Translations under genes and position numbers: made by a program
From: a virus
Reading direction: 5' to 3' (one strand)
Length of the DNA stretch: 24,415 nucleotides
IMG/VR virus record: IMGVR_UViG_3300030106_003582
Span: 1 to 24,415 of that record
Part shown: positions 21,444 to 24,415 of the stretch, piece after piece
Layout: every line of letters starts with the position of its first letter
How positions within the stretch are numbered: position 1 is the first letter of the stretch
The notes under the pieces: model-generated
What the model was told of the DNA's origin: nothing
What the model saw: the letters and a program-made list of their open reading frames with translations, nothing else
The model's database searches: none

Positions 21444-21880
21444 GAATAGACCCTGGCATCAACGGAGGGATCGCACTAATAGAACGTGGGCGAGTTCTTG
21501 CATGGAGGATGCCACCCACGGAAAAGGACGTTAAGAAGCTACTTGACGACATTCAATACGACACTGACGACAAGACATTTTGCCTGATAGAAGAGGTTCA
21601 TTCAATGCCTGGAAATTCAGCCAGAAGTATGTTTACGTTCGGTCAGAACTACGGAATGTTGAGAGCTATGTTGATTGCTTCCTACATCCCCTTTGAAACA
21701 GTCACGCCGACCGTGTGGCAAAAGGAATTCGGACTGACTAACCGCAAAATTTCTAAAACCAAAAAGAAGAACAAACACAAAGCTAAAGCACAGGAATTGT
21801 TTCCAACCATTGATCCGATGACTCACGCATTAGCTGATGCTTTGCTTATCGCTGAATACGCAAAAAGGAAATACAAATAA
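21431..21880 (+). CDS. RuvC-like Holliday junction resolvase
   Basis: The 149-residue protein has an RNase H-fold resolvase pattern: MQFIGIDPGINGGIALI with catalytic Asp7, LIEEVHSMPG with Glu54/Glu55, and THALADALLIAEYAKR with His132 and Asp136. A basic run KTKKKNKHKAKA lies before the last motif. Such phage resolvases cleave branched DNA to free replication intermediates for packaging. It is a little shorter than cellular RuvC (about 170 residues), as is common in phages. The start overlaps the end of the replication gene by 13 bases. Confidence 0.88.
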   Translation: MQFIGIDPGINGGIALIERGRVLAWRMPPTEKDVKKLLDDIQYDTDDKTFCLIEEVHSMPGNSARSMFTFGQNYGMLRAMLIASYIPFETVTPTVWQKEFGLTNRKISKTKKKNKHKAKAQELFPTIDPMTHALADALLIAEYAKRKYK

Positions 21881-22179
21881 TGGGAATCGTCGGAATGGTT
21901 TCAAACGTCAGTGATGCGACTATCGCAAAGGTCGGGGCTGCGTTGACAAACGAATTGGCAACCTCCAAGCAAATTGCCTTACAAATTGGATTGTCTAAAT
22001 CAACAGTTGCCCGCGCAATGCACTCGTTAGTTCTAGACAACCAAGCCGAGCGCGTGAACATGCAATTGGTATTCAATATCGACACCGGCGAATGTTACGA
22101 GGTCGAGCGTTCCCAAAGAACTCGAAAAGAAACGCTAGTCAAACATCTACCGGCCCAATTTAGAAAGGCAGCGAAATGA
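21880..22179 (+). CDS. HTH transcription regulator-like protein
   Basis: The 99-residue protein has a helix-turn-helix of the winged type: ELATSKQIALQIGLSKSTVA, RAMHSLVLDNQAERV, then a strand pair (QLVFNIDTGECYEV) that would form the wing. A basic tail follows. It starts as TAATG on the resolvase stop and overlaps the next gene as ATGA. It could regulate late gene onset or silence early genes, but no operator is identified. Confidence 0.65.
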   Translation: MGIVGMVSNVSDATIAKVGAALTNELATSKQIALQIGLSKSTVARAMHSLVLDNQAERVNMQLVFNIDTGECYEVERSQRTRKETLVKHLPAQFRKAAK

Positions 22180-22352
22180 GAGCTAGATTCGTAAATCCGA
22201 ACAATCGGGAAAGGTGCATGATTCGCACTAACACCATTAAAACTTTTCAACAACTAAAACCACAGTTAAAAGCAATCGGGATGAGGGAAGTCGGCCTGAT
22301 TGGATTTTGGAAGCACGTGCTTTTTGGCCGTATTCGACGAAAACCGTCCTGA
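22176..22352 (+). CDS. Small basic hypothetical protein
   Basis: A 58-residue ORF starting ATG 22176 overlaps the previous stop as ATGA. It begins MRARFVNPNNRERCMIRTNT and is strongly basic, ending RIRRKPS. It has one moderately hydrophobic region (VGLIGFWKHVLFG). It continues the chain of coupled genes but has no recognised family. Confidence 0.4.
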   Translation: MRARFVNPNNRERCMIRTNTIKTFQQLKPQLKAIGMREVGLIGFWKHVLFGRIRRKPS

Positions 22353-22461
22353 GTTCGGACTCATAGTCATTTTATTTACTGTTTTATTTCCACCTTATCC
22401 GGCGATCCCGATTTTTGTCGTATTCGCCTTAACCGCAAATTACATACGGGGCAAACAATGA
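22324..22461 (+). CDS. Small hydrophobic membrane ORF with TTG start
   Basis: An open frame ending TGA 22459-22461 overlaps the next ATG as ATGA. From TTG 22324 it encodes 45 residues, MAVFDENRPEF followed by a strongly hydrophobic section (GLIVILFTVLFPPYPAIP, then IFVVFALTA) and a short basic end. The two hydrophobic runs separated by a proline-rich turn suggest a membrane hairpin. An earlier TTG at 22300 is also possible. The ATGA overlap supports it, but there is no clear ribosome binding site. Confidence 0.4.
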   Translation: MAVFDENRPEFGLIVILFTVLFPPYPAIPIFVVFALTANYIRGKQ

Positions 22462-22715
22462 GAACCACAAATAACAAAGAAAAAATAATAAGTTTTCCAG
22501 AATACATCCAAGACAACACTCATTTCTACAAAGGAACAAGAGGGAACTTTTTTGTCTTTGGGGTCGCCTGTAATTACGGTGACGGAGAGCAAAGTACAGA
22601 ATTCATAATTGATCAGGACAGCACGCTGTATCAACGCTTTATCGACACTTTAGCGTCCATAGGAGATGTGCAAGAAGCAGTCACGAAGTTAGTGGTTACT
22701 AGTGATAGCGAATGA
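22458..22715 (+). CDS. Small hypothetical protein before the methyltransferase
   Basis: The 85-residue protein starts MRTTNNKEKIISFPEYIQDN and is mostly polar alpha/beta, with central strands GNFFVFGVACNYGDG and TEFIIDQDST and a helix YQRFIDTLASIGDVQEAV. It is linked to both neighbours by ATGA overlaps and is therefore probably expressed. No family is recognised. Confidence 0.55.
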   Translation: MRTTNNKEKIISFPEYIQDNTHFYKGTRGNFFVFGVACNYGDGEQSTEFIIDQDSTLYQRFIDTLASIGDVQEAVTKLVVTSDSE

Positions 22716-23479
22716 GAAAACTACAAATCGGTAGCTGTTTTTCAGGCATCGGAGGCTTGGAGTTAGGGCTAGAAGCCACTGGTTTTTTTGAAACGAAATG
22801 GCAGGTGGAAATCGAGGACTTCCCGACAAAGGTTCTTGAGAAACATTGGCCGGACGTTAAACGCTGGAAAGACGTAAGAACATTTCCACCTGAAGGGGAC
22901 TGGTCGTGCGACATTTTGGTTGGCGGCTTCCCGTGTCAGGACATATCAATAGCTGGTAAAGGCGGTGGGCTAACCGGCGAACGCTCAGGATTATTTTATG
23001 AGTTGCTTCGCATCATTGACCTTATCCGGCCAGACTGGATATTACTGGAAAACGTCCCAGCAATCCTTCATCGAGGAGCAGATGAAGTATTCCGATCACT
23101 GGCCGAAATCGGTTTGCGTGACGACAATCCCCACTTTAGACGGATGGAAAGTCACTGCTTCCCAGCTTCCTCCGTTGGCGCGCCACATAAACGAGAACGG
23201 TTTTTCTTACTGGCCCACGCCAACCTGTCGGGATTACAAGGATACAGGGAAATGGACAAGCCTCGCGCGATTTGTAGACAAGAAACGCTTGGCGTGTTCT
23301 TTAGCCGCAATCGAAAAGGTTTCTGGGCAAATGAACCCAGCGTTCCCCGAATTTCTAATGGGTTTCCCAAACGGATGGACCGAATTACAGCAATCGGAAA
23401 CGCCGTCGTTCCCCAGGTCGCCGAATACCTCGGATCAGAGATAGTGAGCTATATCAATGATTGTTCTAAAGAAACATGA
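22712..23479 (+). CDS. C5 DNA cytosine methyltransferase
   Basis: The 255-residue protein is a compact Dcm-type methyltransferase that moves a methyl group from S-adenosylmethionine to C5 of cytosine. Motifs in order: I FSGIGGLELGLEA (10-22), IV GGFPCQDIS with catalytic Cys75, VI ENV (113-115), VIII GAPHKRERF (156-164), and X AIGNAVVPQVAEYL (227-240). The segment between VIII and X is only about 60 residues, so target recognition must be minimal, as in many phage enzymes. No restriction endonuclease is next to it, which suggests an orphan protective or regulatory enzyme. A second ORF overlaps its 3' half in the +1 frame. Confidence 0.92.
   Translation: MRKLQIGSCFSGIGGLELGLEATGFFETKWQVEIEDFPTKVLEKHWPDVKRWKDVRTFPPEGDWSCDILVGGFPCQDISIAGKGGGLTGERSGLFYELLRIIDLIRPDWILLENVPAILHRGADEVFRSLAEIGLRDDNPHFRRMESHCFPASSVGAPHKRERFFLLAHANLSGLQGYREMDKPRAICRQETLGVFFSRNRKGFWANEPSVPRISNGFPKRMDRITAIGNAVVPQVAEYLGSEIVSYINDCSKET
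22998..23444 (+). CDS. Overlapping +1-frame ORF with a phage methyltransferase-associated protein signature
   Basis: The 148-residue frame lies wholly inside the methyltransferase gene. ATG 22998 has AGGA seven bases upstream. The sequence contains YSDHWPKS, SQLPPLARHINENGFSYWPT, then PTCRDYKDTG and NPAFPEFLMGFPNGWTEL. I recall this order (WP.S, QLPPL, WPTPT..D.K, NP.WVEWLMGFP.GWT) as a conserved module of proteins annotated in phage methyltransferase regions. Here it is the alternate frame of the methyltransferase motifs, with LMGFPNGWTEL read from the codons for SNGFPKRMDRIT. It could be a separate translated protein or a conserved shadow. Confidence 0.55.
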   Translation: MSCFASLTLSGQTGYYWKTSQQSFIEEQMKYSDHWPKSVCVTTIPTLDGWKVTASQLPPLARHINENGFSYWPTPTCRDYKDTGKWTSLARFVDKKRLACSLAAIEKVSGQMNPAFPEFLMGFPNGWTELQQSETPSFPRSPNTSDQR

Positions 23480-24041
23480 AGTCGTGATATTCACGCCCCC
23501 AAACACTAAAAGCCGACCATTGCACGACGCTCTGTGTGACGCTAAGGGAGCATATTGGGTATTAGGGACAAATAGCCACGCAATCGGCACGCCGCATACT
23601 ACCGTCGTTCCTAACGAGTTTAAGAGCTATAAGCGTGCTTTATTGGTCCGCAATCCCTACACTCGGATGCTTTCGCTGTATCAGAAGTATTTACGCAATC
23701 ATGAGCCTTCGACGGTCAGGCCATACGAATTCATGGAATATAACGACCATTTGTCACGAATGGGTTGGGAGCATGAATTTACAATCAACCATTGGTGCGG
23801 TGGTATACATTTTGATTACTTACTTCACGCCGAAACAATCAGGAAAGACCTGCGGCAGTTCATGCCACGAGTTCCTAAAGTTGATGAGACAGAGTTCGAT
23901 CCGCTTGATTGGGATAAACAGTTTAGACCGCTAGGCTATGATCGGCTAGTCGAATTATATGAGCGAATATTGCCTGATTTGATTTACGGTTACGACCGGA
24001 TAGCAATTACTCCCACAAGAGCTAGGTTGTTATGCCATTAA
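23457..24041 (+). CDS. Sulfotransferase-like protein
   Basis: The 194-residue protein resembles family 2 sulfotransferases. An N-terminal strand-loop-helix VVIFTPPNTKSRPLHDAL (residues 9-25) stands in the place of the 5'-phosphosulfate loop, and LLVRNPYTRMLSLYQKYL (62-79) matches the 3'-phosphate motif (VRNPY.R..S.Y). His47 precedes it as in many members. The remainder is shorter than cellular enzymes. The family moves sulfate from PAPS to hydroxyl or amino groups. The first loop is atypical (PPNTKS rather than PKTGST), so activity is uncertain. It overlaps the methyltransferase stop by 23 bases. Confidence 0.65.
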   Translation: MIVLKKHEVVIFTPPNTKSRPLHDALCDAKGAYWVLGTNSHAIGTPHTTVVPNEFKSYKRALLVRNPYTRMLSLYQKYLRNHEPSTVRPYEFMEYNDHLSRMGWEHEFTINHWCGGIHFDYLLHAETIRKDLRQFMPRVPKVDETEFDPLDWDKQFRPLGYDRLVELYERILPDLIYGYDRIAITPTRARLLCH

Positions 24042-24235
24042 AACTTCGGCTAAAAGCTGGCGATAAACTTGTGCTTGGTTCGGCGTTTCTTGAAGTGGAA
24101 CGTGTAGCGGGAACGACCGTTTCGGTTTCCGTTGAAGCTCCGCAGGAAATTGCTATTTTCAAACAAAGAAAAACGTGTTTACAGGAATTGCCGGATTCCT
24201 CAGAATTAAAGAAGTCGTCGAACGACAAACCTTGA
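24032..24235 (+). CDS. CsrA-like RNA-binding protein, divergent
   Basis: The 67-residue protein aligns with CsrA across its core: KAGDKLVLGSAFLEVERVAG with KVGESIVIGDNIEVTVLEVKG, and VSVSVEAPQEIAIFKQ with VRIGIEAPKEVAVHRE. CsrA dimers bind GGA in mRNA leaders and repress translation. In CsrA, Arg6 and Arg44 contact RNA. Here Arg6 appears one position out of register and Lys replaces Arg44, so RNA binding may be weakened or altered. A tail of about 15 residues is extra. It overlaps the sulfotransferase-like gene by 10 bases and ends just before a terminator. Confidence 0.7.
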   Translation: MPLKLRLKAGDKLVLGSAFLEVERVAGTTVSVSVEAPQEIAIFKQRKTCLQELPDSSELKKSSNDKP

Positions 24236-24244
24236 ATCCGTTGA

Positions 24245-24276
24245 ACGGGCATCTTCTCTGATGCCCGTTTTTTTTT
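24245..24276 (+). terminator. Intrinsic terminator of the rightward early operon
   Basis: ACGGGCATC (24245-24253) pairs perfectly with GATGCCCGT (24260-24268) across a six-base loop and is followed by a run of nine T (24268-24276). It lies ten bases after the CsrA-like stop. The minus strand has no U-tract, so it is a one-way, rightward terminator. Confidence 0.93.
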
Positions 24277-24298
24277 GGCCTAACTAAAGGAATTTCAC

Positions 24299-24415
24299 AT
24301 GGCATCCGGCGTAACAGACGCAGGCAAGACTATCTTGCTCAATAACTCATTCAAAGGTAGCACCGTTGCCGCTGACTACCATTTAATTCTAATTAGCGAC
24401 ACATCTGGCGTAGAT
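24299..24415 (+). CDS. N-terminal part of a possible virion protein, cut by the window edge
   Basis: A frame opens at ATG 24299 with AAAGGA seven bases upstream and stays open to the end (39 codons). It begins MASGVTDAGKTILLNNSFKG, then AADYHLILISDTSGVD. Starts of the form M.SGVT..GK..LL...F are common in small phage tail or virion proteins, so it may begin a second structural group. It lies just after a terminator with no visible promoter of its own in 23 bases, so it may depend on readthrough. Confidence 0.5.
   Translation, partial: MASGVTDAGKTILLNNSFKGSTVAADYHLILISDTSGVD

Noticed and set aside
22998-23444. Frameshift error in the methyltransferase gene as the source of the second frame
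   Set aside because: The main frame keeps all motifs through motif X to a normal stop, so no frame repair is needed. Both frames remain intact over the same bases.

Overview
The window is a large part of a temperate, tailed double-stranded DNA phage (or an excised or circularised prophage) with siphovirus-type structural genes. The host is probably a planctomycete. That rests on a DUF1580-type protein at 18599-18808, the style of tyrosine integrase at 15675-16994, and a tail chaperone partner with the LTLREL..MA signature. These family links come from memory, not from a search. There are no rRNA genes, CRISPR arrays or insertion sequences. Nearly every base is coding, and adjacent genes often overlap by ATGA or TAATG.

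Leftward late module (minus strand, about 15522 down to 1). In transcription order it carries a small unknown gene, a short gpW-like head-tail joining protein, the portal, the prohead protease with an internally started scaffold, the major capsid protein, two connector/terminator proteins, the tail tube, and two tail assembly chaperone frames overlapping in the -1 register. Then come a basic gp10-like protein, the tape measure, a run of distal tail/adhesin-like proteins (one a cysteine-rich zinc-ribbon protein, one a predicted beta-helix), a small membrane protein and a truncated holin-like protein. A candidate promoter with an extended -10 lies at 15574-15602. No terminase gene is seen next to the portal.

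Lysogeny and attachment module (about 15675-17817). It holds a tyrosine integrase with a helix-turn-helix-like insertion in its catalytic domain and a good sigma70-type promoter in front of it. Phased TGTTGTCA repeats that look like integrase arm sites follow. Then come a tRNA-Leu(UAG) gene, a 75-residue ORF cotranscribed with the tRNA, and a divergent control region with two inverted repeats.

Rightward early module (17830-24235). It begins with small regulators: an excisionase-like HTH protein, a winged-helix protein, a DUF1580 protein and a DUF3310 protein. It continues with a RecT annealing protein and a replication protein whose own gene contains a helically phased iteron array, a likely origin arranged like that of lambda gene O. 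A RuvC-like resolvase, several small genes and a C5 DNA methyltransferase come next. Overlapping the methyltransferase in another frame is a second ORF that resembles a known phage protein family. The module ends with a sulfotransferase-like protein, a CsrA-like protein and a strong intrinsic terminator. A new rightward gene begins at 24299 and runs off the edge.

The most notable points are the apparent dual coding in the methyltransferase gene, the intragenic iterons, the attP-like repeat array, and the sulfotransferase-like and CsrA-like gene pair.
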